This document shows, piece after piece, positions 37,532 through 46,987 of a DNA stretch of 64,000 bases (positions within the stretch are counted from its first letter, which is position 1; each line of letters starts with the position of its first letter). The notes under the pieces are model-generated. The model was not told where the DNA came from. It made no database searches and was given only the letters and a program-made list of their open reading frames with translations. Position numbers and translations under genes: made by a program. Origin of the DNA: JADKIH01 sp043747595 (lineage in GTDB: Bacteria > Bacteroidota > Bacteroidia > AKYH767-A > 2013-40CM-41-45); assembly GCA_043747595.1 (NCBI GenBank), contig JAYTOX010000054.1, positions 1 through 64,000 of the forward strand. The letters run 5' to 3'.

Positions 37532-38179
37532 ATGGTACACGATTTAAGTTTAAGCAACTCTATTATCAATCAGTTTGTGGCCGAGCTGCGTGATGTTTCC
37601 ATTCAAGGAGACAGAATGCGTTTTAGAAAAAACCTTGAGCGTATAGGAGAAATTTTTGCTTACGAGATTTCCAAGACCATTACTTTTGAAACAAAAGAGA
37701 TTACAACTCCATTAGGAATTGCTAATGTGCCTGTAATGGCAGAACATCCAATAGTAGGAACAATATTGAGAGCCGGACTTCCACTCCATTACGGCTTACT
37801 AAATTATTTTGATCAAGCAGACAATGCATTCATTAGTGCGTATAGAAAGCACCATAAAGATGGAAGCTTCGATATCAAGTTAGAATATGTTGGTAGTCCT
37901 TCATTAACAAACAGAGTGTTGATTTTATGTGATCCGATGTTAGCAACAGGATCATCGATGGTGATGACTTATAAGGCTCTGATGGATAAAGGCATTCCAA
38001 AGCACACGCATATTGTTTGTGCATTGGCAAGTGTACAAGGAATAGAGTATGTAAAAAGAAATATGCCGGAGAATGTTACTATATGGGCGGCGGCTATTGA
38101 TGAAGAACTTACGGCGCAATCTTATATTGTTCCAGGACTTGGTGATGCCGGAGATCTTGCCTTTGGCAGCAAGCTATAA
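37532..38179 (+). CDS. upp: Uracil phosphoribosyltransferase
   Basis: 215 residues from the ATG at 37532. It makes UMP from uracil and PRPP. The PRPP loop is ILCDPMLATGSSMVMTYKAL. The uracil-binding end is YIVPGLGDAGDLAFG. The open frame extends back to 37367 within the preceding gene, but the first 55 residues there are out-of-frame shadow and match nothing in the family. Confidence 0.95.
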   Translation: MVHDLSLSNSIINQFVAELRDVSIQGDRMRFRKNLERIGEIFAYEISKTITFETKEITTPLGIANVPVMAEHPIVGTILRAGLPLHYGLLNYFDQADNAFISAYRKHHKDGSFDIKLEYVGSPSLTNRVLILCDPMLATGSSMVMTYKALMDKGIPKHTHIVCALASVQGIEYVKRNMPENVTIWAAAIDEELTAQSYIVPGLGDAGDLAFGSKL

Positions 38180-38211
38180 TCAAAATTCTTTTCTTGGTTT
38201 AAACAATTACA

Positions 38212-38781
38212 TTGGAAGGATTTCTTAAAATACTTACGTTAATATTAATTAGCAGTGTAAAATTTGCTTTTGGTCCATCGTTTGCCTATTTGAATGAGAA
38301 ATATGATTACACATGGTTGGAGACAAACATCTATGCAATCATGGGAGGAATGATTGGAGTAATTATTTTTATACACATTTCTGACTGGCTGATTTCTCTC
38401 TGGGAAAAAGTAAGAGAGTTAGTCTTCAAAAGAAAAAGAAGAAGAAATGAAATGTTTTCGGCTCCCGTGGCCGACACACCCGAGTTCCTGGAAATTCATT
38501 ATCAATATGTGGAAAGCATGGTTCCACCTACAAAAAAGATTTTCACAAAACGAACAAGAAAAATAGTTAGAATATGGAAACGATATGGGCTTATGGGATT
38601 AGCAGCATTGACACCGGTTATATTTTCTATACCACTCGGAACTTTTTTTATGACACGATTAGAAAAAAATAAGAAAAAAATAATTCTGTACATGTTCATT
38701 TCTATTACTTGTTGGTCGTTGATAATCACAACTTTTTTTCAATTCACAGAAAACAGAACACTCCACGATATTATAAAATAA
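38212..38781 (+). CDS. Small membrane protein, SNARE-like/small multidrug-export type
   Basis: 189 residues. Membrane segments appear at about 5-25, 42-65, 125-145 and 158-180, with a basic cytosolic loop (KRKRRRNEMF) between. The segment RYGLMGLAALTPVIFSIPLG resembles the putative small multidrug export (DUF2396-like) proteins; that link is weak. It starts at a TTG at 38212, the only start giving a complete first membrane helix. It follows upp by 32 bases. Function not known. Confidence 0.6.
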   Translation: MEGFLKILTLILISSVKFAFGPSFAYLNEKYDYTWLETNIYAIMGGMIGVIIFIHISDWLISLWEKVRELVFKRKRRRNEMFSAPVADTPEFLEIHYQYVESMVPPTKKIFTKRTRKIVRIWKRYGLMGLAALTPVIFSIPLGTFFMTRLEKNKKKIILYMFISITCWSLIITTFFQFTENRTLHDIIK

Positions 38782-38840
38782 AAAAGCTAATAATTAATCA
38801 CAGTAATCTTTTTGAAAATTAGATTTACACAAATACCATT

Positions 38841-39536
38841 ATGAGTAGATACAAACATATCTTTTTTGACCTCGACAATACGATTTGGGATTTTGATAAA
38901 AATAGTTTAGAAACTTTAACTAATTTATATATTTCACATAATTTAGAATCGTTAGGAGTACAATCTTTCGACACATTTCATAAAGCGTATGTAGATAGAA
39001 ATGCGATGATGTGGGATCAATATCGTTTAGGAAAAATTGATAAGCTTACATTGAGAGATAAACGCTTTGAGCTAACTTTTTGGGATATGGGTTTGGACCC
39101 TGACTTAGTACCTAAAGCACTTGCGATAGATTACCTAAAGCAAAGTCCTTTGAGAAATAAATTATTCCCACATGCTCATGAAGTGCTAAGCTATTTAAAA
39201 GAAAAATATGTACTCCACATTATTACCAATGGATTCGAAGAAGCACAAACAATAAAAATGGAAGCTTCCGATCTGAATAAGTATTTCGGCGAAGTGATAA
39301 TAAGTGAGCATACCGGATTTCGCAAACCAGATATAAGGATCTTTGAGTATTCAATACAAAAAACAGGAGCCGACCCTGAAGAAAGTTTAATGATAGGCGA
39401 TGGGCTTGAAGTAGATGTGTTAGGAGCAATTTCTGCAGGATGGGATGCAGTGTACTTTAATCCATTAGAGATTCCACATACCGAATCTCCAACTTATGAG
39501 ATTCGTTCTTTAGATGAATTAATAAAATTATTGTGA
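38841..39536 (+). CDS. yjjG: YjjG-family HAD nucleotidase
   Basis: 231 residues of HAD superfamily. Motif I is FFDLDNTIWDFD, motif II ITNGFEE, the motif III Lys is in GFRKPDIRIFEYS, and motif IV is MIGDGLEVDVLGA. The YjjG group dephosphorylates non-canonical pyrimidine nucleotides and so keeps them out of DNA. Fits the nucleotide genes nearby (upp). Terminator follows. Confidence 0.88.
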   Translation: MSRYKHIFFDLDNTIWDFDKNSLETLTNLYISHNLESLGVQSFDTFHKAYVDRNAMMWDQYRLGKIDKLTLRDKRFELTFWDMGLDPDLVPKALAIDYLKQSPLRNKLFPHAHEVLSYLKEKYVLHIITNGFEEAQTIKMEASDLNKYFGEVIISEHTGFRKPDIRIFEYSIQKTGADPEESLMIGDGLEVDVLGAISAGWDAVYFNPLEIPHTESPTYEIRSLDELIKLL

Positions 39537-39552
39537 TAGAAAAATTTCAGAA

Positions 39553-39592
39553 ACAAAAAAAGAGGTTACCCAATGGATAACCTCTTTTTTAT
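39553..39592. terminator. Bidirectional terminator
   Basis: AAAAAAGAGGTTA pairs with TAACCTCTTTTTT around CCCAATGGA. It lies between convergent genes and has T-runs on both strands. Confidence 0.85.
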
Positions 39593-39608
39593 TGACCTCT
39601 AAAAAAAA

Positions 39609-39863
39609 TTATTTTGTTCCGTTAGAAGATTTAGTTGTTTCAGCAGCTTTACCGGCTTTCTCACAAGCAGCTTTTTGATCGTGAGTACATGCTTTAGCGT
39701 CTTTGTTGTTCTTGCAACAAGCAGCATTAGCTTTAGCACAACAAGCAGCTTTTTTCTCTGTTGCCGCTGGAGCTTTTGTGTTGTCAATTGATTTTGTTTC
39801 CTGCGCAAAAGTGCTGGCAGTAAAAATTGCTGTGAAAGCAACGAGGGCGAATACTTTTTTCAT
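39609..39863 (-). CDS. Small exported Cys/Ala/Lys-rich protein
   Basis: 84 residues. A clear signal peptide (KKVFALVAFTAIFTASTFAQ) is followed by a short mature chain with six Cys in AACCAKANAACCKNN and ACTHDQKAAC. It resembles a metallothionein-like or Cys-rich periplasmic peptide. The CC pairs echo the ACCKK end of the pyrophosphatase tail at 6.6 kb. Metal binding is inferred. A TATTTTTG box at 39901-39908 (minus) could be its -7 element. Confidence 0.8.
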   Translation of the reverse strand: MKKVFALVAFTAIFTASTFAQETKSIDNTKAPAATEKKAACCAKANAACCKNNKDAKACTHDQKAACEKAGKAAETTKSSNGTK

Positions 39864-40045
39864 TTTTCTTATTATAGGATTTAAGTTGTTTGTCTTGAAT
39901 CAAAAATAAACATTTAAAACAATATAATTAATAAGAAAGTTAAGAAGCAGTGTTTTTACCCAAAAAATAGCGTTCTTTAACATTGTTTAACTGGGAATAA
40001 CCACTAAAATCAGGATCGTTTTCATACATTCACGACGATTTACTT

Positions 40046-41278
40046 ATGGACTACAAAGAAAATTTAAAAGTTGCTTTTCAGTCTGTGCGCAGTCAGATGC
40101 TTCGTACAGTATTAACAGCATTGATTATTGGAATTGGCATCATGGCATTAGTGGGCATACTTACAGCCGTAGATGCAATTAATCATTCTATCAGTGAAAA
40201 CTTTCAGAGTATGGGATCTAATTCATTCACGATACAAAATCGTGGAATGAATATTCGTATTGGCAACAAAGGAAGAAAAGCAAAGAGATTCAAACCGATT
40301 GATTATTATCAGGCGACTCGTTTTTTAAAAGAATATACATTTCCATCAACCGTAAGTATCAGCACTTATGCTTCGCGTGCTTCAACAGTTAAGTATAACG
40401 TAAAAAAAACCAATCCTAACATAAGTATTTTGGGAGGAAACGAAAACTATCTTTCTACAGCCGGATTTACAATTGACCGTGGAAGAAATTTTTCGGCACA
40501 TGAAATTGAAACAGCAGACAATGTGGTAATACTTGGAAAAGATGTAGTAGATAAGCTCTTTACTACAACAGATCCGATCGATAAAATTGTAGCGATTGGT
40601 AGTCAGAAATACAGAGTCATAGGAACGTTAGAAGCAAAAGGATCGTCAATTGGTTTTGGAGGAGATAGAACATGTTTAATTCCTGTGTCGAATGTAAAAC
40701 AAAATTATTATAGACAAGGAATGTCTTTTTCAATTAATGTGAGTGTGAAAGATGTTATTTTAATGGATCATGCCATTGGCGAAGCGACGGGATTACTGCG
40801 AACAATTCGACAAGTTCATATTGGCGAAGAAGAGAATTTTGAAATTACAAAGAGCGATAGTATTGCCCAATTATTTATTTCACAAATTTCATTCTTAAGA
40901 ATCATTGCAATCGTAATTGCATTTATTACTTTACTAGGAGCATCTATTGGATTAATGAATATTATGCTGGTATCGGTTACAGAGAGGACACGAGAAATTG
41001 GAATTAGAAAAGCATTGGGAGCAACGCCGAAAATAATTAAACGACAATTTCTTTATGAGGCTATTCTGATTTGTCAGATGGGTGGAGTGATTGGAATCAT
41101 TCTTGGAATTTCTGCAGGAAATATAATGAGTCTAGTTTTAGATTCAGGTTTTTTCATTCCATGGGATTGGATTCTACTGGCGTTAGTAATTTGTTTTGTA
41201 GTAGGAATAATCAGCGGATTTTATCCGGCATCGAAAGCTTCAAAACTAGATCCGATAGAAGCCCTCCGCTACGAGTAA
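40046..41278 (+). CDS. ABC transporter permease, MacB/FtsX family
   Basis: 410 residues. One membrane helix near residues 20-42 (TVLTALIIGIGIMALVGIL), a large periplasmic MacB-like domain (about 45-275), and three helices at about 285-310, 335-365 and 375-400. The C-terminal signature SVTERTREIGIRKALGATPK is typical of MacB-type permeases. It works with an ATPase to move lipoproteins, peptides or drugs by mechanotransmission. No ATPase gene is adjacent, so the partner is elsewhere (ftsE at 61.4 kb is one of several possible). Confidence 0.9.
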   Translation: MDYKENLKVAFQSVRSQMLRTVLTALIIGIGIMALVGILTAVDAINHSISENFQSMGSNSFTIQNRGMNIRIGNKGRKAKRFKPIDYYQATRFLKEYTFPSTVSISTYASRASTVKYNVKKTNPNISILGGNENYLSTAGFTIDRGRNFSAHEIETADNVVILGKDVVDKLFTTTDPIDKIVAIGSQKYRVIGTLEAKGSSIGFGGDRTCLIPVSNVKQNYYRQGMSFSINVSVKDVILMDHAIGEATGLLRTIRQVHIGEEENFEITKSDSIAQLFISQISFLRIIAIVIAFITLLGASIGLMNIMLVSVTERTREIGIRKALGATPKIIKRQFLYEAILICQMGGVIGIILGISAGNIMSLVLDSGFFIPWDWILLALVICFVVGIISGFYPASKASKLDPIEALRYE

Positions 41279-41358
41279 ATAGAAATTATTGCACTACATA
41301 AACTTTTTATTGAATCAATTTCATAAAATCACTATCTTGTTCAGAAGTACACATTCAA

Positions 41359-42867
41359 ATGAGACTACGAAATTTACGTTTAAATTTTAAAATCGCTTTT
41401 GCATTTTATTGCTTTGCTTCATTCGTTACAGAAGTAAATGCAATGGTAGCCGATACAGCGTTTATCAAAACGTATGGCGGAATTAATTCGGAAGCATTCA
41501 AAGATATTGTGCAGATAGCAGATAGTGGATTTCTAATGGCCGGTTATACGAACAGCTATGGCAATGGAAGCAATTCTGTTTATATAGTACGGGTTAAAAA
41601 AAATGGAACACATATTTGGTCAAAAACTGTTGGAGGAGTTGGAACAGATTTTGCGAATTCGATGAGTCAAGACACAAGCGGAAATATTTTTATTGCAGGC
41701 ACTACGAACAGTTATGGTAATGGAGGATATGATGGTTACCTAATAAAAATGGACACAGCCGGCACAATCATTTGGGAAAAAACATTTGGAGGAGTCGATT
41801 GGGATTTTTTGAATAGCGTGAAAGTGATGCCCGATCAAAGTGTTTTATTAGCCGGAGAAAGTTATTCTTTTAGTGGTGGCGGTAGTGATGCTTGGGTTTT
41901 ACATTTGAATACAAATGGAGACACTACATGGACACATCATTATGGAAATTTCGGGAACGATGCTTTTAAAGGAATAGAGTTGAGTGCTACAGCAATTTAC
42001 TTAACAGGTTACTCAGATAGTACAGATGCATCGAGAAAAGACGGACTCTTAGTTAAGTTAGATTACGATGGAAATTTAATTTATCAATTACGAAAAAATA
42101 ACGAAGGCAACGATTTTTTAAATGGCAGTTTAATAGTACCCAATAACAATTTACTTATTTATGGATCAACCACAGCAATTGATTCTACACAATCAGATTA
42201 TTGGATAGAAGAGTTAGACACAAATGGAGTTTCGCAATGGGTTCAGAACAGTTACTTACCACAAAACGATTACTTCAATAAAATAATTTCGATTAGTAAC
42301 AACCGACTTTTAGCCGTTGGGCAATTAGATCCGAGTGGCTTTGGTAGATCGAGTATGTTTGCGCTTGTAACGAATGCATTTGGGTTTTACGACGACTCGC
42401 ATAGTTTTGGGGGACCGAATGACGAAGAAGGCAGTAGTGTGATACGAACATTGGATGGCGGGCTTGCTTTTGTAGGCTACACTACCAGTTATGGAGTAGC
42501 GAATAAAGATGCAATGTTGGTATTGTTGAGATCAGATACCAGTGTTACACCAAATTTAGTTTACAACAATGTTACCTATTTCGAAACACTTTCTCCGATT
42601 GGCGTAATAGAATTAAATAGTCAGTCTGACATTTCAGTATTTCCGAATCCTGCGTTAAGTACAATTTTTATTCAGTCGAAAGAAAACAAGACAATTGACC
42701 GAATAGAGTTGACCGATTTAATAGGTAAAATACTTATTGAGAGTACAGACCGAAACGCAGGATTAAAAAAAATCGATGTAACATCCATTACAAAAAGTGG
42801 AATTTATTTATTAAAAATATTTTCTGCCGGTGAATGGTCTGTGCGTCGAATAGAGATAATTCGATAA
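41359..42867 (+). CDS. Secreted beta-propeller-like protein with T9SS sorting domain
   Basis: 502 residues. An N-terminal signal (about 1-28) is followed by repeated blades of about 50 residues: YGGINSEAFKDIVQIADSG, then GFLMAGYTNSYGNG and VGGVGTDFANSMSQD. Each has the DGYLIKMDTAG-type ending. Residues about 425-502 are a type A T9SS tail (SDISVFPNPALSTIFIQS, SGIYLLKIF, KIIEIIR-like end), which directs export through the outer membrane. Function of the propeller is unknown. First of three related genes. Confidence 0.85.
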   Translation: MRLRNLRLNFKIAFAFYCFASFVTEVNAMVADTAFIKTYGGINSEAFKDIVQIADSGFLMAGYTNSYGNGSNSVYIVRVKKNGTHIWSKTVGGVGTDFANSMSQDTSGNIFIAGTTNSYGNGGYDGYLIKMDTAGTIIWEKTFGGVDWDFLNSVKVMPDQSVLLAGESYSFSGGGSDAWVLHLNTNGDTTWTHHYGNFGNDAFKGIELSATAIYLTGYSDSTDASRKDGLLVKLDYDGNLIYQLRKNNEGNDFLNGSLIVPNNNLLIYGSTTAIDSTQSDYWIEELDTNGVSQWVQNSYLPQNDYFNKIISISNNRLLAVGQLDPSGFGRSSMFALVTNAFGFYDDSHSFGGPNDEEGSSVIRTLDGGLAFVGYTTSYGVANKDAMLVLLRSDTSVTPNLVYNNVTYFETLSPIGVIELNSQSDISVFPNPALSTIFIQSKENKTIDRIELTDLIGKILIESTDRNAGLKKIDVTSITKSGIYLLKIFSAGEWSVRRIEIIR

Positions 42868-43241
42868 AGAATTTCATTTTACATAAGCATAGGTTTTATA
42901 AGAAAGGAGTTGACCAACTTTGAGGTACTTGTAAATCATTCGTCGTTAATTTTTCTATTTCAAAGCAAATAAGGATTGCGTTGATTCGAAGAAAATTAAA
43001 AGCAAAACTTGTGTATCTGGTACAATCAAGTTTGATCTATTGCAGAAACAAATTCAATCATTTCAAAAGAATTCGAAATTCAATATCTAAGGCTTTATGA
43101 TTATTGTGGCAAATTGGCATTTAAGAGGGAAGGGATAAACTCAAAAGAAATTCCTATCCCTTTATTACCAAACGGCTTTTATATTGGACATTTTGTCAAC
43201 ACCAATGGCGACCTTATAAACAACGCGATTTCAATAGTAAA
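42868..43241. other. Intergenic interval with repeat and gene debris
   Basis: 42938-42985 is a diverged copy of the segment at 44923-44970 (shared TTAATTTTT..TAT.TC and TTGCGTTG). AAGAAAATTAAAAGCA at 42989-43004 recurs at 45222-45237 and 47492-47507. A truncated reading frame fills 43036-43245. Confidence 0.55.
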
Positions 43242-43245
43242 ATGA
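43036..43245 (+). pseudogene. Truncated gene remnant
   Basis: An open frame of 69 codons with no usable ATG. Its end (SKEIPIPLLPNGFYIGHFVN, then NGDLINNAISIVK) reads like the C-terminus of a real protein. Its stop overlaps the ATG of the next gene (ATGA at 43242-43245). A TGA blocks the frame upstream at 43033. The parent family is not recognised. It may be the 3' remnant of a gene from the same duplicated cassette. Confidence 0.4.
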
Positions 43246-44642
43246 AATATCTATTCCTCTTCTTATTTATCTTACTTGTTAAAAAAAGTTCTGGACAGAA
43301 TTTTTTTGAAAAGAGTTACCTCATTCAAGGAAATAAGCAAGCAGGCGTTTCAATACTAGAAAACAATTCGGTTTTTTACCTGACTTCTATTTCTGATGAT
43401 TGTGGCTCATGTGCAAGTTCCGAATGTTTGATTTCCCTAAACGACACAGGAAAAGTGCTGTTCAACAAAGTTTTTTCAAAGGGAACAAATGATGAATCAA
43501 TTGGGAATTTGATCGCAGCCGCTAATTCCTTTTACTTTCCTATTACTTATGATCATTTTAATTTCACTACTGCTAAGAAAGAAATTTCTCTCACAAAAGT
43601 TGATCATTCTGGAAATCTACTCGTCGAAACAATTCTTCGCGACACTTTGATGGATTTACAGTGTGTAAAAATAGTTTGCGACGATTCATTAAACATATAT
43701 TGTATTGTAAATACTCCAAACATGGGAGTAAGAATTTACAAAGTAAATTCTTACGGATTGTTACTATGGGAAAAAACAATTGGAAGTTTTCCTAACATTT
43801 CACAAGCCATAGATGTACTCGTAAAAAATAACGAGCTTTTTATTCTTGGTTATGGTATCAATAACACTTTTCTGAAAACAATATTTTGTAAAGTAGATAC
43901 TTCAGGATCTCTTCTAACTACCAATGAATATTCCAATCCAGATTCAATAAGAGGAATTTCGCTTAACAGGTCTGGCAATGAGTTTGTAATCAGCGGACAG
44001 CAATTTGATTCAATAGGCAATGCACAAATTACGATTATGACTACAGATTCTAGCGGTCAACCGATAAGTTTGAATCGAATAAATTCCGTTGACAAAGAAT
44101 ATGTATTCTCGTCCACCGTCGATGATCAATCTAATATTCTACTTACTGGAACTGCTATAGATACTAATCAAGATGCAAATCTTTTAGTGACTAAAACCAA
44201 TAGTGTCGGAAACTTAATCTGGAAGAAAAGATTTTGCTTACAAGATAGCTTTGGTTGTTATTCAAGCTTAGGAAGATCGATCGTTGAAGCTGCTGATCAT
44301 TCAATAGTTGTTTGTGGACAAGTTGAAAATGTGGCGAACTATCCAAAAATTTATATTGTTAAAATTGATTCAAGTGGATTATTTAATTTTGTTTCTGACT
44401 TATCTATCATTCAAAATGGCAAACCGTTCGTTAGTTTCAATCTAGTTTCAAAACAAGTTACAATTACAGATTTAAATGAACCTTTTGAAATTTCCATCTA
44501 TGATCCACAAGGCCGTTTCATTTTGTCAGAGCACAATGAAACGAAATTCACCTTACCTACTATTTCATCAGCGATTTATTTTTATCAGATAAGAACAAAG
44601 TATAAAATATTTTCCGATAAATTATCAATTGTTGGTGAGTAA
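43242..44642 (+). CDS. Secreted propeller-like protein with atypical C-terminal tail
   Basis: 466 residues. A signal peptide (KYLFLFLFILLVKKSSGQ) is followed by repeats with endings such as SLTKVDHSGNLLVET, KVNSYGLLLWEKTIGS and TKTNSVGNLIWKKRF, the same style as the 41.4 and 45.4 kb genes. The last 75 residues (PFEISIYDPQGRFILSEHNE, then AIYFYQIRTKYKIFSDKLSI) have the beta-strand pattern of a T9SS type A tail. The usual FPNP opening is absent, replaced by KPFVSFNLVSKQ. Export by T9SS is likely but not certain. Confidence 0.75.
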   Translation: MKYLFLFLFILLVKKSSGQNFFEKSYLIQGNKQAGVSILENNSVFYLTSISDDCGSCASSECLISLNDTGKVLFNKVFSKGTNDESIGNLIAAANSFYFPITYDHFNFTTAKKEISLTKVDHSGNLLVETILRDTLMDLQCVKIVCDDSLNIYCIVNTPNMGVRIYKVNSYGLLLWEKTIGSFPNISQAIDVLVKNNELFILGYGINNTFLKTIFCKVDTSGSLLTTNEYSNPDSIRGISLNRSGNEFVISGQQFDSIGNAQITIMTTDSSGQPISLNRINSVDKEYVFSSTVDDQSNILLTGTAIDTNQDANLLVTKTNSVGNLIWKKRFCLQDSFGCYSSLGRSIVEAADHSIVVCGQVENVANYPKIYIVKIDSSGLFNFVSDLSIIQNGKPFVSFNLVSKQVTITDLNEPFEISIYDPQGRFILSEHNETKFTLPTISSAIYFYQIRTKYKIFSDKLSIVGE

Positions 44643-45373
44643 ACCCGCTAGAGTCGGTCTTCAAATGTATTTGATTCTAATTATTGTCAACTCTAATTTG
44701 TAAATACATAAAATGAAAAGCGAATATTGAGCGAAAATTTACGAGACCTTGTGAATTTGCTTGTTGCTAAGAGGGATTCCACAGGAGAATTGTTGGCAAA
44801 AGTTGAAAGTAATGACAACCTTTCAATTCTCATTTTTAAAATATATTGTACAAATTAATTACAGCAATTTTTACTTGCCCATTTTATCTACAGTAATTCA
44901 TCTGCAACGCCCATAACAACCATTTGTCATTAATTTTTATATCTCAATCCAAATAAATTTTGCGTTGCAATCATTTCCGATTGCTATTGGAAATGATGAC
45001 AATCGGGCTTTTAATTTTTTGGCTAAAAAGGAAATTGCTCTCCTGACATCATTGGTTAAAACTATATCGAGCAGGATTTTCTTTAATCCATAATTACCTT
45101 TTAACAAATATTATCAGTCATTAAACACGATGAGCATTTAAATGTGGATGAATATCACACAGCTCAAAACAACGGACGATTCCGATAGCTATCTGAACCT
45201 TCGAAGCGGCGCAAGGCATTAAAGAAAATTAAAAGCATAACCGGCGGAGCAGAGTTTTGTAGCTGGTACTCCAAACTCACTAAATCAATAAACACTTTCC
45301 TACTACAAATCAAAATGCCTTCAATTGTCGGTTTTCCGTTTGATCAAAAGAAAATCCTCAATTAACATATAAG
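44643..45373. other. Gene-free interval with mosaic repeats
   Basis: No full gene. About 44745-44860 has a 37-codon open stretch (NLLVAKRDSTGELLAKVE) that looks like debris. 44923-44970 is a copy of 42938-42985, and 45117-45253 a copy of 47322-47523. Confidence 0.5.
45117..45253 (+). repeat. Mosaic repeat, copy A
   Basis: It shares GTGGATGAATATCACACAGC, the ACGGACGATTCC block and a final block with AAAGCATAACCGG with copy B at 47322-47523. One frame of the first part reads EHLNVDEYHTAQNNGRF, suggesting decay from a coding sequence. Copy B has about 65 extra bases in its middle. Confidence 0.75.
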
Positions 45374-45404
45374 TTTGGTGGAGAAAAATAAATTCATATT
45401 TTTG
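45374..45404 (+). promoter_or_regulatory. Promoter of the third secreted-protein gene
   Basis: TTTG at 45374-45377, a 19-bp spacer and TATTTTTG at 45397-45404. The ATG follows 20 bases after the -7 box. Confidence 0.65.
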
Positions 45405-45424
45405 ATTGACCAAAATTACAACTT

Positions 45425-46987
45425 ATGAAAACTTTTTTTACTATTCTATTCCTGATACACTCTTTTATATCTTTTTCACAACAACGCTGGATCAAAAGCT
45501 TCCCCGAAAACCTACTTGGAGGAGGGAATGGTAAAACGGTTTGCAGCGACGCTGATCAAAATGTCATTATCGGTGGAACGAATTCAACAACAGGAGGAGT
45601 ATTACTGAAGTACGATGTCGCAGGAAATTTACTCTGGTTCGATTCGTCAACAACAACTTTTATATCAAAAATAATTTGCGTTGGAAATAACATTATTGCA
45701 ACCGGCTCTTCGCTTGCAACCACGGTTCAGGACAGGATGTTTATCGCAAAATGGGACTCCTCAGGAACACTCCTTTGGATATGGCAAGATACACTCAGCG
45801 GAATTAATGATCAGTCATTTGGATTTGACATGATAATAAATAACGATGGAAATATTTTCGCAGTTGGACAACCTGTTTCACACAATGGTTTTGTATCAAA
45901 TATTCTTGCTGTTGGTCTTGATCCTAATGGCAGCTTACTATGGGAAAAAAATTATACAGGAACTGATTATTATTTCCTATTCGATCAATCAGCAAATAAA
46001 CTCGCTTCAGATAGTGCCGGAAATATTTATATGAGTTTAGATGAATATATTCCTAGTTACAGAAATGTAAAGTTGAGTAAGTTTAATAAAACAACCGGTG
46101 ATACCATCTGGACGCATACCTATGACAGCGGCCCCGACTCTTATGATGTTGGCCGATTCATTGGGATCTTGAATGGCGGAACACTCGTAGAGAACAATAC
46201 TGCATCGAGTACTGCTCCTTATAATTATGCTATAGTTTTTCATTTCGATTTAGCAGGAAATATTGTTGACAGCATTGTGATTCCGGATGACTATCCATTT
46301 AGTGTTGTAATGGATAGTCATGGCAATATTATTTCAGGGGGACTGATCAATTTCAACGGAAACTATCCCATTCAACTGAGAAAGCATTCGTATTCCGGTG
46401 CATTTATTGATTCGGCATTGATCTATGGTTATTCTGGAAATATTGGTTTTAAGGATATGACTATCGATGATCAGGATAATATTTATCTGGCATTTGAAGA
46501 TAAAATTTTTTGTGACAGTGCGAATTTTACAGCTGTAAAACTGGATCCTGGCTTTAATCAACTCTGGATTGACTCTATGGATGCGGGAACAGGAGCTGAG
46601 GACTCACCGAACGAAATTTACATCAACTCTCATCATGATATAATTATGACCGGCTTGGGAAATTTTGTTTGTCCAAGCAGCGATCAAACAATCACTACAG
46701 CGTTCTGGTCGGACGCCTTTATTACCGCAACAGATCATAAAATAAATTTATCAGATGCGTTAACTGTCTTTCCTAACCCCACTCGAGGAAAAATTAATAT
46801 TGAACTCGGGAAAGATTTTGATCCGCGAACAAAATTAATTATATATGATCTTCTAGGGAATGTAGTTCTTGAAAAAATGTTGAATGATAAAGCATGTTCG
46901 GTTGAATTAAATCTCAAACCAGGATTGTACTTTATGAATTTTTTATCAAACAGAGACGAGGTTCGAAAAAAAATTGTTGTAGAATAA
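45425..46987 (+). CDS. Secreted beta-propeller-like protein with T9SS sorting domain
   Basis: 520 residues. A signal peptide (KTFFTILFLIHSFISFSQQ) is followed by repeats such as IIGGTNSTTGGVLLKYDVAG, IAKWDSSGTLLWIWQD and VGLDPNGSLLWEKNYTG. The T9SS tail (about 440-520) holds LTVFPNPTRGKINIELG, KLIIYDLLGNVVLEK and GLYFMNFLSN. It belongs to the same group as the two genes upstream. It should be secreted or surface-bound; the ligand or activity is unknown. Confidence 0.85.
   Translation: MKTFFTILFLIHSFISFSQQRWIKSFPENLLGGGNGKTVCSDADQNVIIGGTNSTTGGVLLKYDVAGNLLWFDSSTTTFISKIICVGNNIIATGSSLATTVQDRMFIAKWDSSGTLLWIWQDTLSGINDQSFGFDMIINNDGNIFAVGQPVSHNGFVSNILAVGLDPNGSLLWEKNYTGTDYYFLFDQSANKLASDSAGNIYMSLDEYIPSYRNVKLSKFNKTTGDTIWTHTYDSGPDSYDVGRFIGILNGGTLVENNTASSTAPYNYAIVFHFDLAGNIVDSIVIPDDYPFSVVMDSHGNIISGGLINFNGNYPIQLRKHSYSGAFIDSALIYGYSGNIGFKDMTIDDQDNIYLAFEDKIFCDSANFTAVKLDPGFNQLWIDSMDAGTGAEDSPNEIYINSHHDIIMTGLGNFVCPSSDQTITTAFWSDAFITATDHKINLSDALTVFPNPTRGKINIELGKDFDPRTKLIIYDLLGNVVLEKMLNDKACSVELNLKPGLYFMNFLSNRDEVRKKIVVE

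Noticed and set aside
40046..41278. FtsX partner of the ftsE gene
   Set aside because: The large periplasmic domain and the IGIRKALGA signature are MacB-type, and the length exceeds FtsX; the genes are 20 kb apart.
44643..44720. Possible tRNA because of a TTCAAATG-like string
   Set aside because: No acceptor stem or anticodon arm could be paired.
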